From positions 7,918 to 26,822 of the forward strand of contig MGPL01000101.1 of the NCBI GenBank assembly GCA_001797415.1: a stretch of DNA of 18,905 nt. Reading direction: 5' to 3'. A model generated the notes under the pieces. It did no database searches. It had not been told where the DNA came from and saw nothing but the letters and a program-made list of their open reading frames with translations. Positions 1 through 7,871 of this stretch are shown piece by piece. Positions within the stretch are counted from its first letter, which is position 1; each line of letters starts with the position of its first letter. The DNA comes from Deltaproteobacteria bacterium GWA2_55_10 (GTDB lineage Bacteria; Desulfobacterota; GWC2-55-46). The position numbers and the translations under genes were made by a program.

Positions 1-1698
1 AAGTATGTTTACCCTGTCCTGGTCAAAAGAGGCCCTGGCATCCAGGTAATCGACGCTCAACGGCGCGCCTTCGTAGCTGAGCGCGGCGTCAGAGAGCCGT
101 GCCTCGCCGGAATATTTATAAGGCTCCTTGCCCTTGAGGCTGCCTGCCACACTTGCCTGGAAGCTCAAGGCCCCCCCTGCAGCTGACTTTGAAAGCCGCT
201 CCTTGAGGCTGCCTTTGGCAAGGTCTGTCGCGATGCCGAGCGTTTCGTTTACATCCAGCGAGCCGGTCAGGTTGATCTCAAAAGGGGCCTTGCCGAGTAT
301 GTCCTTTACCGTGCCTTCGAGGCGCTCTATCGTCTCCTTGCCGTACTTGCCTGTGATGCCCGTGAGGTCCAGGCGGGTGTCCTTCAGCGATAATCCGCCG
401 GATATATCCCTGAAGGCCTCTTTGCGGCCTTTCAATCTGAATGAAGCGCTATCGACAATAGCCGTCAGCTCGACGCTGCCCGGCTTTTTGAGTATGGCAG
501 CGCCTTTGAGCTCATCGGCCTTACCTTCGACCCTGATGCTTGCGGTTACGCTCCCGTTGAGCGGCTCGATCCCCCTGATGGTCTCCGCCGTCTTTTTGGG
601 CATGGTCCCAAGCGGCAGAAGGGCCTTGAGCGTGGATAGCCGTACAGGCGTTGTCGATGCAAGAAGGCGTATGCGCCGCTCCTCTTCAGGGCCGCTTAGC
701 CCGAAGCTCCCCGAGAGAGTGAACCCTTCCATGTTTATCTTTATATCTTCAGCGGAAACATCGACGGATGAGCCTTTAGAGACGCTCACCTTTGCCTGGC
801 CCGAAGGAGATTTTACATTCCTGGCAAGCACCGAAGGGAACGAGGCTTCAAGGCCCCTGTAGGATACGAGGGCGGCAACAACGTCCTTGCCGTCATACTC
901 ATAGGTGAGGTCGAGGTCCATCCTGCCTTCGATGGAAGCCCCCGGCGATTTTGCGCGTATATACGGGTTGAATCTTGAGATGGCGAGGCCGTCAATGCTG
1001 CCCTGCCCCGTGATCCCGCCTTTCCCGTTTACCTGGCCTGAGAAGGCCAGAGGCGTAGCCGGCAGGAGCATGCCCTCTGAGCCGAAGGAGTATCCGGAGG
1101 GGGTCTTCTCCATCATGGCGTTAAGACCGGTGACCTCGAAAGACGCGCCGCCCGGCGGCAATTCGTCTATGAACCGCGCATGGCCGCCCCTCAAGTCAAG
1201 GGTCTTTATGGAAAGCCTTCTCTCTTTATCCTCTTCTTTTCCTTCCGCCTCTTTTGCCGGCTCTTTTTCTTCTATCTTCTCTTCGGCCTTCTTGGATTCA
1301 AGGAACTTTGAAATATTGAGATCCCCTTCCTTATCCCTCTTGATGACAAGGTCAGGCGAGGCCAGCTCAAGGACCTCGAATACGACCGTACCCTTAAGAA
1401 GGGGCAGAAGCTCGAGCCTGGCCCTCAGGCGCTCAGTAGAGAATATCCGCTCGCCGGCGTGCGAGATGGACGCGTCCGTAATCTCGATATCGGGGGAGGG
1501 CAGAGCCTTTACCACGATGCGGCCAAGCTGGAGATCGCCGGTGACGCTCTCCTCGATAGCCGCCTCTATCCTTGGGGCGAACCTGGTAAGGTCACGGGCG
1601 GTGAACAGTAGATAGAGTACTGCCATGAGGGTAATCGCGAAGAGAGCGAGGATTATCCAGGGGTATGTGCGCCATTTTTTCGGGGTCTGTTCAGCCAA
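1..1698 (-). CDS. AsmA-family inner-membrane-anchored envelope protein, 3' end cut by window edge
   Basis: This reading frame is open from base 1698 to the window edge, giving 566 visible residues; the C-terminus is missing. A short cytoplasmic stretch (AEQTPKKWR) is followed by one membrane segment at about residues 13-33. After that come long alternating beta-rich stretches typical of AsmA/DUF748-like proteins, for example LQLGRIVVKALPSPDIEI at about 57-73 and ITDASISHAGERIFS soon after. A Lys/Glu-rich linker lies at about 134-161. AsmA-type proteins span the periplasm and are linked to outer-membrane assembly and phospholipid transport; the exact role here is unknown. The start is TTG, with AAAGG seven bases upstream. 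An in-frame stop lies further upstream inside the adjacent repeat, and the first in-frame ATG falls inside the membrane helix, so TTG is the best choice. The 5' leader is largely the palindromic repeat at 1717-1841. Confidence 0.82.
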   Translation of the reverse strand, partial: MAEQTPKKWRTYPWIILALFAITLMAVLYLLFTARDLTRFAPRIEAAIEESVTGDLQLGRIVVKALPSPDIEITDASISHAGERIFSTERLRARLELLPLLKGTVVFEVLELASPDLVIKRDKEGDLNISKFLESKKAEEKIEEKEPAKEAEGKEEDKERRLSIKTLDLRGGHARFIDELPPGGASFEVTGLNAMMEKTPSGYSFGSEGMLLPATPLAFSGQVNGKGGITGQGSIDGLAISRFNPYIRAKSPGASIEGRMDLDLTYEYDGKDVVAALVSYRGLEASFPSVLARNVKSPSGQAKVSVSKGSSVDVSAEDIKINMEGFTLSGSFGLSGPEEERRIRLLASTTPVRLSTLKALLPLGTMPKKTAETIRGIEPLNGSVTASIRVEGKADELKGAAILKKPGSVELTAIVDSASFRLKGRKEAFRDISGGLSLKDTRLDLTGITGKYGKETIERLEGTVKDILGKAPFEINLTGSLDVNETLGIATDLAKGSLKERLSKSAAGGALSFQASVAGSLKGKEPYKYSGEARLSDAALSYEGAPLSVDYLDARASFDQDRVNIL

Positions 1699-1716
1699 GG
1701 TAGCGCCTTTCGGTGG

Positions 1717-1841
1717 CAGGCTGCTGAAAAAGGCCCATCTGCTTTGTTGTCAGCGTCGCTCGTCAGTGCGGCGTACGATAAAGAGTACGCCTCCTTCCTC
1801 GCTCCTCGACGCCTTGCATCTGGACCTTTTTGAGCAGCTTG
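1717..1841. repeat. 125-bp palindromic dispersed repeat, copy 1
   Basis: The element begins CAGGCTGCTGAAAAA and ends TTTTTGAGCAGCTTG, so its termini are inverted repeats of about 19 bases. A perfect 7-bp inverted repeat sits exactly at the centre: GGCGTAC at 1770-1776 and GTACGCC at 1785-1791. The whole unit can therefore fold as one long imperfect hairpin. A second copy in the same orientation lies at 13847-13970. No direct repeats of a target site are visible at the ends. It occupies the gap between the DUF3047 stop and the asmA-like TTG start. Confidence 0.9.
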
Positions 1842-1889
1842 GAAAACCGAGCTTTCACAAACCTATTATGGAAAGGCCTGGGTATCCGA

Positions 1890-2582
1890 TCACTTTGCAG
1901 AAGGCTCTTTGGAAAAGATGAAATTGCCGATAAATGATTCGGCAGCGCTCTTTGTATCGTCGGAATCTATCATGACGGACAGGCGCCCGGCCTGCGGGGG
2001 CTCTTCCTTGAAGAGCGTCCTGTAGTCCTCGTAGACGTTCCTCTCCTCTTTGAGCCATTTTCCGAGCTCTCCGGGGCCGCTCCTCAATACGATATACCTC
2101 GTATTGACAGTCTTTGTGCTCTGCACAATGGAGCCTGCCGGGGCGGTCGAGTCCCATATATAGCCCACAAGCCTGCTGTTGACCGCCGCGGGCCACCTGG
2201 GGAATACGACATAGACCTGCGCCGCCTGGTCGTCCCTGTTCTTGCGCCGCACGTCTCCTCCCGTCGGCAGGGCCGTTACCTTCCAGTGCCAGCTGAGATA
2301 TGGATAGTCCCTTATATCGAACTGCATCTCCCTGTAAAGGGCCGATGAAGTGGAGGAGCTCTTCAGGTTTATCGCGCTGCCGAAATCGGCTTCCATGACC
2401 GAGAACGCGGCCTTGCCATTCCATTCCTTCACTTTCCAGCCCTCGGGCGGCCCCTGCGAGGACTTGCCAATGGGCACGCTCATCACGCTCGAGGCAATGG
2501 CCTTGCCGAAAAGGACCAGGGAAAAGAGGGCCGCGAAGATTAGCAGGAACTTGACAGGCGTATTAAAAAAAGACTTTTTCAT
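1890..2582 (-). CDS. DUF3047 family secreted protein of unknown function
   Basis: The 230-residue protein begins MKKSFFNTP and then has a hydrophobic stretch at about residues 11-30, which reads as a signal peptide or single membrane anchor, so it probably acts in the periplasm. The rest matches the DUF3047 pattern: YLSWHWKVTALPTGGD, then a DDQAAQVYVVFP segment, YIWDST, a GELGKWLKEERNVYEDY stretch and a final MIDSDDTKSAAES. No enzymatic role is established for the family and I do not assign one. The ATG has GGAAA about eight bases upstream. It lies between the DUF362 gene (92-bp gap) and the AsmA-like gene, all on the same strand, which fits an envelope role but does not prove it. Confidence 0.85.
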   Translation of the reverse strand: MKKSFFNTPVKFLLIFAALFSLVLFGKAIASSVMSVPIGKSSQGPPEGWKVKEWNGKAAFSVMEADFGSAINLKSSSTSSALYREMQFDIRDYPYLSWHWKVTALPTGGDVRRKNRDDQAAQVYVVFPRWPAAVNSRLVGYIWDSTAPAGSIVQSTKTVNTRYIVLRSGPGELGKWLKEERNVYEDYRTLFKEEPPQAGRLSVMIDSDDTKSAAESFIGNFIFSKEPSAK

Positions 2583-2674
2583 CTATGATTTCCAATAGTT
2601 CAGACTTCGACAAAGTTAAAGTATATAGTAGAAAACCAGTAGCCGCAAGACAATTGGAAAGTGCCTTTTCTGAG

Positions 2675-3811
2675 CTAAGAAAGGACCGACAAGGCCTTCT
2701 TGAGCCAGCCGTCTTTTGGCGAAATAGCCCCTTCAGGGCACATCTCCTGGCAGCAATAACACCTGATGCACATGCCGTAGTCTATTATTATCCTTTTCTC
2801 CTTGCTCATGACCTCTGCCGGGCATACGTTTACGCAGATGCCGCACAGGGTGCAGTCCTTGTCAGTTACATGCGGCCTTGAGGTTATGGATTTACGGAGC
2901 GGCTTGTCCAGAAAGCCGGGGAGCATTGCCGCGAAGTTTGTGTGCATCGGGGGAGGGAAGTCGAAGTCCTTTATCCTGAGGGCCGCCGGGTCAACGCCGG
3001 ACACCTCTATATTTTCGATCTTCGCTGAATCCATGCCCCTCTTGAGGGCCGCTTCGAGTATGGGCACGTCCTTCGGAGATGCCCCCAGTATGGCGGCTGC
3101 CGCCGTGTCCATCGCGACGGGGTCCGCGCCGGCAAAGACAAGGCCTAATTCCCTCGGCTTGCCGCTTCCTGGGCCGTTGCCTTCCATGGCGACTATGGCG
3201 TCCATTACCGTAAAGCGGGGCGCGAGAAAGACGGAAAGGTCGAGGAGCATCTGGGCGAAATACGAGCTCTCGACCCCTGCGGAGAGGTGCCACTGGGGCT
3301 TCAACTTGCCGGGGACGCACCCGAAGAGGTTCTTAACCGCCATCGTAAGGTACATCTGCGCGTGGGTCTTGAGCTTCGGGAGGTTCACGATGCCATCGAA
3401 CTCAAGGGCCTCTTTCGCGACTTCGAGCCTCTTGAAGATATGGCCCCCGGGGTTCGGGGCTATCTCCAGGGTCTTCAGCTCTATGACCTCGACACCGAGC
3501 TCGTTGCAGACGGACATGATGCCGCACTTGTCCGCGACGCTCCTGGCGGCCCCGAAGCCGGGGCTGTCCCCGACGACTGGCGTCACGCCAGCCTCTTTTA
3601 AAATGATGAGGACGGCGCGGACTATTTCAGGATGGGTGGTCACTGCCGCCTCAGGCGGCTTGCCTGAGAGGAGGTTTGGCTTGACGAGTATGCGCTCGCC
3701 GCGCTTTATAAAGGCGGATGCGCCCCCCAAAAGGCCAAGCGCCTCTGTTACGGCCTTGAGGACTGCCGCTTTATCGTATGATGCGCATCTTGTGACGGAG
3801 ACCTTTGACAT
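2675..3811 (-). CDS. DUF362 domain protein with C-terminal 2x[4Fe-4S] ferredoxin domain
   Basis: The 378-residue protein has an N-terminal DUF362 domain (ILVKPNLLSG near residue 42, THPEIVRA, VGDSPGFG, and a central LPKLKTHAQMYLTMAVKN segment). Its C-terminal part carries two ferredoxin motifs: CTLCGICVNVCP starting at residue 320 and CIRCYCCQEMCP at 348. Each is a CxxCxxCxxxCP set able to bind a 4Fe-4S cluster. The second has an extra Cys, which I recall as usual in this family. No signal peptide is visible, so it is probably cytoplasmic. The redox partner and reaction are unknown; iron-sulphur electron transfer is inferred. GAGGG precedes the ATG by about five bases. A 66-bp gap separates it from the GGDEF gene, so co-transcription is possible. 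Confidence 0.9.
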   Translation of the reverse strand: MSKVSVTRCASYDKAAVLKAVTEALGLLGGASAFIKRGERILVKPNLLSGKPPEAAVTTHPEIVRAVLIILKEAGVTPVVGDSPGFGAARSVADKCGIMSVCNELGVEVIELKTLEIAPNPGGHIFKRLEVAKEALEFDGIVNLPKLKTHAQMYLTMAVKNLFGCVPGKLKPQWHLSAGVESSYFAQMLLDLSVFLAPRFTVMDAIVAMEGNGPGSGKPRELGLVFAGADPVAMDTAAAAILGASPKDVPILEAALKRGMDSAKIENIEVSGVDPAALRIKDFDFPPPMHTNFAAMLPGFLDKPLRKSITSRPHVTDKDCTLCGICVNVCPAEVMSKEKRIIIDYGMCIRCYCCQEMCPEGAISPKDGWLKKALSVLS

Positions 3812-3877
3812 GAAGACCCTCGTAGTTTAGTTAAAGGGTATTATGTCATGTGGGCGGGCTTTTCCGCAATAGCGTGA

Positions 3878-4816
3878 TCAGGCCGGGATTGAATCGGGCG
3901 TGAAATCAGAGACAGTTACCCTGTCCCTGCCTGCCGTTTTGGAGGCGTACATGGCCTTGTCAGCCGTCCTTATGAGGTCGTCTATGCTGGAGACCCTGTC
4001 CTGCGGAAAGAGGGCGAGGCCGATGCTCACGGTTATCCTCAAGCCTGGACATACCGGTGAGAAGTCATGGTCGGCCACGAGCTTCCTGAACCTCTCGGCC
4101 GCAAGCCGGGCGTGGCCGGAGTCGGTGTTGAAGAGGCACATGATGAACTCTTCGCCTCCGAACCTGGCCAGTATCTCTCCTTCGCGCTTGCAGGCCCTAA
4201 GGAGAGAACCGAGTTTTTTCAGCACCTCGTCGCCTGCCGCGTGCCCGTAGGTGTCGTTTATCTTCTTGAAGTGGTCTATGTCGATGAGCAGGCAGGCTAT
4301 CTTGAAGCCGTGGCGCAGCCCCAGGGCCATCTGCTCTTTTACGGCCTCGAAGAAGTGCCGCCTGTTATGGAGGCCCGTGAGCTCGTCGGTTACCGCGAGC
4401 TTTTCAAGGAGGGCGTTCTTCTCCCTCAGCTCCTCCATAAGGTTTCTCATCTTCAGGAGGGATTTGACTCGCGCAAGCAGCTCCTCGCCCTCGAAGGGCT
4501 TCAGGACGAAATCGGAAGCGCCGAGGTTGAAGCCGGTCAGTTTTTTCTTGAGTGAGTCCTTGGTGCCGGAGATGAGGATGATGGGGACGTCCCTGCCGTC
4601 CTCCATGTTGCGGATGGTGGAGATGAACCGGTAGCCGTTGATGCTCGGCATCTCTATATCGGTTATTATGAAGCCGGGCTTTTCCTCGACAAAGGCCTTT
4701 ATGGCCGCTATCCCGTCCTCAGCCTCGATAAATGAGGAGAAGACGCCCTTGAGGGCGTCCTTTAGCGCGACCCTTGCCTGGCGCGAATCGTCTACCAATA
4801 AAACTTTTTCTTCCAT
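3878..4816 (-). CDS. REC-GGDEF response regulator (PleD-like diguanylate cyclase)
   Basis: The 312-residue protein has an N-terminal receiver domain: acidic pair D9/D10, phospho-acceptor D53 in TDIEMP, S83 in ISGTKD and K106 in LKPF. A short helical linker (about 120-142) leads to a GGDEF domain beginning TDELTGLHNRR at 143. It has IDIDHFKKINDTYGH at 178-192 and an intact GGEEF active-site motif at 220-224, so synthesis of cyclic di-GMP from GTP is expected. The inhibitory-site position five residues before GGEEF reads REGE rather than RxxD. There is no membrane segment. It follows cpoB by 114 bp and a candidate promoter lies in that gap, so it may be only partly coupled to the tol operon. 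The shine-dalgarno sequence is weak (GGAG about 12 bases from ATG). Confidence 0.95.
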   Translation of the reverse strand: MEEKVLLVDDSRQARVALKDALKGVFSSFIEAEDGIAAIKAFVEEKPGFIITDIEMPSINGYRFISTIRNMEDGRDVPIILISGTKDSLKKKLTGFNLGASDFVLKPFEGEELLARVKSLLKMRNLMEELREKNALLEKLAVTDELTGLHNRRHFFEAVKEQMALGLRHGFKIACLLIDIDHFKKINDTYGHAAGDEVLKKLGSLLRACKREGEILARFGGEEFIMCLFNTDSGHARLAAERFRKLVADHDFSPVCPGLRITVSIGLALFPQDRVSSIDDLIRTADKAMYASKTAGRDRVTVSDFTPDSIPA

Positions 4817-4888
4817 CTATTGCGGGGACTCCGTAAACAGCACTTCGTACCTTATCGGCAGGCCCCCTTGAATCCTTGATGACTACCT

Positions 4889-4918
4889 ATAAAAATTGTT
4901 ATTTTTGGAGGCAGTCAA
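4889..4918 (-). promoter_or_regulatory. Candidate sigma70-type promoter for the REC-GGDEF gene
   Basis: Read on the minus strand, TTGACT (4918-4913) is followed after 18 bases by TTTTAT (4894-4889), matching the consensus at 5/6 and 4/6 positions. It lies in the 114-bp gap between cpoB and the GGDEF gene and would leave a leader of about 65 nt. An AT-only inverted repeat (AAAAAT/ATTTTT at 4891-4906) overlaps it. Confidence 0.35.
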
Positions 4919-4930
4919 AATGTATGCCGT

Positions 4931-5875
4931 TTACTTCAGGGCCGCGAGCCTCTTCTTTGCCAGGCCTGCCTCGGCGCTTGCCGGGAACTTCTTTATGACA
5001 TCGTTGAGAAGCACCCGGGCCTCTTTTTTCGCGCCTATCTTCTCGAAGGCGAACCCCTGCTTCAAGAGCGATGCCGGGGTCTTCTCGCTCTCAGGATACT
5101 TCTTGACGGCCTTGTCGAACTCAAGGATCGCCATCTCCCAATCGCCCCTGGCATAGTATATCTCGCCGAGCCAGTACTGGGCGTTGCCCGCGTACTTATG
5201 CCCGGGATAGGCGACAAGGAATCTCTGGAACGTGTCGATGGCCTTCGGGTAATCCTTTGAGGTGGTCTCCTTGTAGCCCTTCTGGTAGAGCGTCTCGGCC
5301 TCTTGCTCCCTGGGGGCCAAGGCGTCCCCGGCCTTCATGGAGGCCGCCTCGCTCCTTGTCTCGGCTATCGCCTTTTCAAGGGCCGCGGCCTTTTTGTCGA
5401 TTGCGGCGACAGCCTCCCTGACCTCAGAAAACCGTCTGTCCTGCTCGTCGTACGAAGTCTCGAATGAGCCGAGCCTGTCCTGTACGGACTTTATGGAGGT
5501 CTCGATGGATACGAGCCGCTGGTTCAGGTCCTGCGTGTTGGAGAGGGCCGCCTTTGCCTCTTCGGTTATCTTCTCCCTGTCGTGGGCGCCTTCCTCGATG
5601 TTGCCCTTTACAAAGGCCAGCTCCTGCCTGATCTTCTCAAGGCTTACGTTGGAATCGGCAAGGCTCCTCTTGATGGATTCCATCTCCTCCTTGAGACCGG
5701 CCCCTCCCTCCAGCCTGGCGACCTTGGCCTTAAGGGTTTCGTTCTCCTTGTTGAGCCTCTCGACGTCATCGACGAACTTCTCCTGCTCGGCCGTCATTAT
5801 CGGGAAGCCCGGTCCGCAGGCAGGAATTGAGAGCGCGAGGATAAAGAGCGGTATTAAAGCCAGGTGTCTTTTCAT
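4931..5875 (-). CDS. cpoB: Tol-Pal system protein CpoB/YbgF, predicted lipoprotein
   Basis: The 314-residue protein starts with a lipoprotein-type signal (MKRHLALIPLFILALSIPAC) ending in Cys20. A long charged coiled-coil region follows (about 30-180). The C-terminus (about 195-314) holds tetratricopeptide repeats: ETLYQKGYKET..YPKAIDTFQRFL, AQYWLGEIYYARGDWEMAILEF and LLKQGFAFEKIGAKKEA. This coiled-coil plus TPR layout and its place directly after pal identify it as YbgF/CpoB, which coordinates peptidoglycan synthesis with Tol-driven outer-membrane constriction. The E. coli protein is soluble in the periplasm; here the lipobox suggests a membrane-tethered form. Its ATG lies seven bases after the pal stop with no clear Shine-Dalgarno sequence, which points to translational coupling. 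Confidence 0.92.
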   Translation of the reverse strand: MKRHLALIPLFILALSIPACGPGFPIMTAEQEKFVDDVERLNKENETLKAKVARLEGGAGLKEEMESIKRSLADSNVSLEKIRQELAFVKGNIEEGAHDREKITEEAKAALSNTQDLNQRLVSIETSIKSVQDRLGSFETSYDEQDRRFSEVREAVAAIDKKAAALEKAIAETRSEAASMKAGDALAPREQEAETLYQKGYKETTSKDYPKAIDTFQRFLVAYPGHKYAGNAQYWLGEIYYARGDWEMAILEFDKAVKKYPESEKTPASLLKQGFAFEKIGAKKEARVLLNDVIKKFPASAEAGLAKKRLAALK

Positions 5876-5882
5876 CTGCGCG

Positions 5883-6509
5883 TCAGTTCGCTATGATGAC
5901 GAACTCTGCCCTCCTGTTCTTTGACCAGGCGTCCTCGCCTTGACCGTCCATGGCCGGCTTCTCCTCGCCGTAGCTCACGACGTCCAGCCTCTGGACCTGG
6001 ATGCCCATGTCCTGGAGGTACTTCATCACGCTCCTGGCCCTCTTGTCCCCGAGCGCGAGGTTGTACTCGGTCTCGCCGCGCTCATCGGCATGGCCCTCTA
6101 TCCTGACCTTTATCGAGCCGTTGAGGCCGAGCCATTTGGCGTTCTTCGTCAGGTTTTCCATATCGATGTCCCTGATGGTGTACTTGTCGTACTCGAAGTA
6201 GATGGTGAAGAGTTGGCCCTTCTCAACGGCCTTCTTCGTGAGCTCGTCCCCGCCGGGCGTGAGCGATGCGTAGCTGCCGCCGAGCCTGGCGTCCGAGTTG
6301 CCCTTTATGTCCTCGGCGGTAACGACCCCGCCTTCGCCTACTGCTCCGCCTTCAGGCACCACTTCGGTCCCTGCCACATTCGACTGGGCCTGAGTCGAGT
6401 CTGCCTGTCCCGCGAGGTCTTCAGTGGACACCCTCTTCTGACAGCCCGTCACAAATAGCGCCGTACCCAGAAATACGACAGGTAGTATTCTCACAAAAAT
6501 TCCGTTCAT
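5883..6509 (-). CDS. pal: Peptidoglycan-associated lipoprotein Pal
   Basis: The 208-residue protein has a lipoprotein signal ending FVTGC (Cys23). A low-complexity linker rich in Gly, Glu and Ala leads to an OmpA-like domain at about 95-208. That domain contains IYFEYDKYTIRD, VRIEGHADERGETEYNLALG and a C-terminal WSKNRRAEFVI segment, all typical of the fold that binds meso-diaminopimelate in peptidoglycan. Pal anchors the outer membrane to the cell wall and is moved by the TolQRA motor through TolB. AGGAGGG seven bases before the ATG is the strongest ribosome-binding site in the operon, fitting the high expression usual for Pal. It lies 33 bp after tolB and 7 bp before cpoB. Confidence 0.96.
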   Translation of the reverse strand: MNGIFVRILPVVFLGTALFVTGCQKRVSTEDLAGQADSTQAQSNVAGTEVVPEGGAVGEGGVVTAEDIKGNSDARLGGSYASLTPGGDELTKKAVEKGQLFTIYFEYDKYTIRDIDMENLTKNAKWLGLNGSIKVRIEGHADERGETEYNLALGDKRARSVMKYLQDMGIQVQRLDVVSYGEEKPAMDGQGEDAWSKNRRAEFVIIAN

Positions 6510-6542
6510 TCCATGACCCTCCTTGCGTTGAGTTACTCCCGG

Positions 6543-7871
6543 TCACTTCAGATAGGGCGACCAGGCAGGGGCCCTTTCGCCCCCGATGCCAGTATTAAGC
6601 TTCATTATCTCGGCGCCGTCAGAGCGCATTATCTTCAGAGACGCCGAACCGCGCGCAGCCGAACTGTAGACGATGTATCTGCCGTCCGGAGACCAGGACG
6701 GGTTCCTGTTGTCGCCTTCAAAGGTAAGCTGGGCGAGCCCTGTGCCGTCAGGCCTTATGGTCCAGATATTGAATTTTCCGCTGTCGGAGCGTGCGAAGGC
6801 GATCTGTCTGCCGTCAGGTGACCAGGCCGGGCTCGAATTGTACTTGCCGTTAAAGGTTATACGCTTGGTATTCTTGGTAAGTAAGTCTAACACATAGATG
6901 TGCGGATTTCCAGAGCCGTCGGATACATACGCGAGCTTCGAGCCGTCCGGAGACCATGCGGGGGAGACGTCTATCCCGTGATTATCAGTGAGTTTTTTAT
7001 ACTCTTTGGTATTGAGGTCCAGGATGGAGAGCTCAGGGGATTTTTCCCCGCTCAAGGTAAGGGCCACTTTGTTTCCGTCAGGCGAAAACCTGCCAGAGAT
7101 GTTTATGCCGGACTTCGACGAGAGCTGCTCGTCCCTGCCCGTAGTGAGGTCCAGGAGGTACATCGCCGGGGTGCCCTTCTTGTAAGAGACATAGAGCATC
7201 TTTTTGCCGTCAGGAGACCACTGCGGAGAGAGGTTTATGGACCTGTTCCGGGTGAGCTTCATGGAGTTCCTGCCGTCGTAGTCGGCTATGTATATTTCCT
7301 TGTTGCCGCCAGAGTTGGATACGAAGAGGACCTTTGTCGTGAATACGCCCTTGTTCCCTGTAAGCTCCTCGTAGAGCGAGTCTGAAAAGAAATGTATTAT
7401 CCTCCTCGGGTTCCTCATCGACCCCACGAGCCTCTTGCCCAGGACCTGCCTTTCGGTCGCGGTATCGAAGAACCGGACCTCTACGGTGAGCCTGTCGCCC
7501 TCGACCAGAAAGCCGCCCTTAACGAGCGCGTCGGCGCCTATTGCCCTCCAGCTCTTGAAATCCGTCTCAGCCGCCGTGATGCCTGATGAGGCCGGGTCTT
7601 CGAGGTTCGCCTTTGAGTCTATTACGCTGAAGAAGCCGGAGAACTTCAAGTCTGTTACGACAGCGTCGAAGAGCTCTTTTTTGAGCTTATCCCGCTCTGC
7701 CTTGTCCTTTGCGGAAGGCGCGCCGCTCAAGTCCTTGAACTCCTGTACGCCGATGGGGACCTTCTTGCTGGCAGGGGCGGCCAGGTCTATATAGACCTTT
7801 CCCCATGCGGGAGAGATCAATACGAAAAGGAAGACGGCTATTGTAAGGGTCGCTTTTTTCAATGATTTCAT
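6543..7871 (-). CDS. tolB: Periplasmic protein TolB
   Basis: The 442-residue protein has a signal peptide (MKSLKKATLTIAVFLFVLIS) with a likely cut after AWG near residue 24. The N-terminal domain (about 25-160) is followed by a beta-propeller built from six PD40-type repeats, each with a core like PxWSPDGxKxxYVS. Five carry a full core (SPQWSPDGKKMLYVS, SGRFSPDGNKVALTL, SPAWSPDGSKLAYVS, SPAWSPDGRQIAFAR, NPSWSPDGRYIVYSS) and the last stops at APAWSPYLK. TolB binds Pal and, via its N-terminus, TolA, and so releases or shuttles Pal. Its ATG overlaps the tolA stop by four bases (ATGA), indicating translational coupling. Confidence 0.96.
   Translation of the reverse strand: MKSLKKATLTIAVFLFVLISPAWGKVYIDLAAPASKKVPIGVQEFKDLSGAPSAKDKAERDKLKKELFDAVVTDLKFSGFFSVIDSKANLEDPASSGITAAETDFKSWRAIGADALVKGGFLVEGDRLTVEVRFFDTATERQVLGKRLVGSMRNPRRIIHFFSDSLYEELTGNKGVFTTKVLFVSNSGGNKEIYIADYDGRNSMKLTRNRSINLSPQWSPDGKKMLYVSYKKGTPAMYLLDLTTGRDEQLSSKSGINISGRFSPDGNKVALTLSGEKSPELSILDLNTKEYKKLTDNHGIDVSPAWSPDGSKLAYVSDGSGNPHIYVLDLLTKNTKRITFNGKYNSSPAWSPDGRQIAFARSDSGKFNIWTIRPDGTGLAQLTFEGDNRNPSWSPDGRYIVYSSAARGSASLKIMRSDGAEIMKLNTGIGGERAPAWSPYLK

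Noticed and set aside
128..1615. Two open frames on the plus strand (128-862 and 905-1615)
   Set aside because: Both are antisense to the AsmA-like gene, which has a start, a membrane helix and a family-like pattern; the plus-strand translations are Ser/Arg-rich shadows.
1717..1841. Palindromic repeat as an insertion sequence or CRISPR unit
   Set aside because: It is too short to code for a transposase, has no target-site duplication, and there is no array of spaced repeats.
2802..3830. Long open frame of 342 codons on the plus strand
   Set aside because: It lies antisense to the DUF362 gene, whose ferredoxin motifs are clear; its translation has no recognisable motif and the openness reflects GC-rich codon bias.
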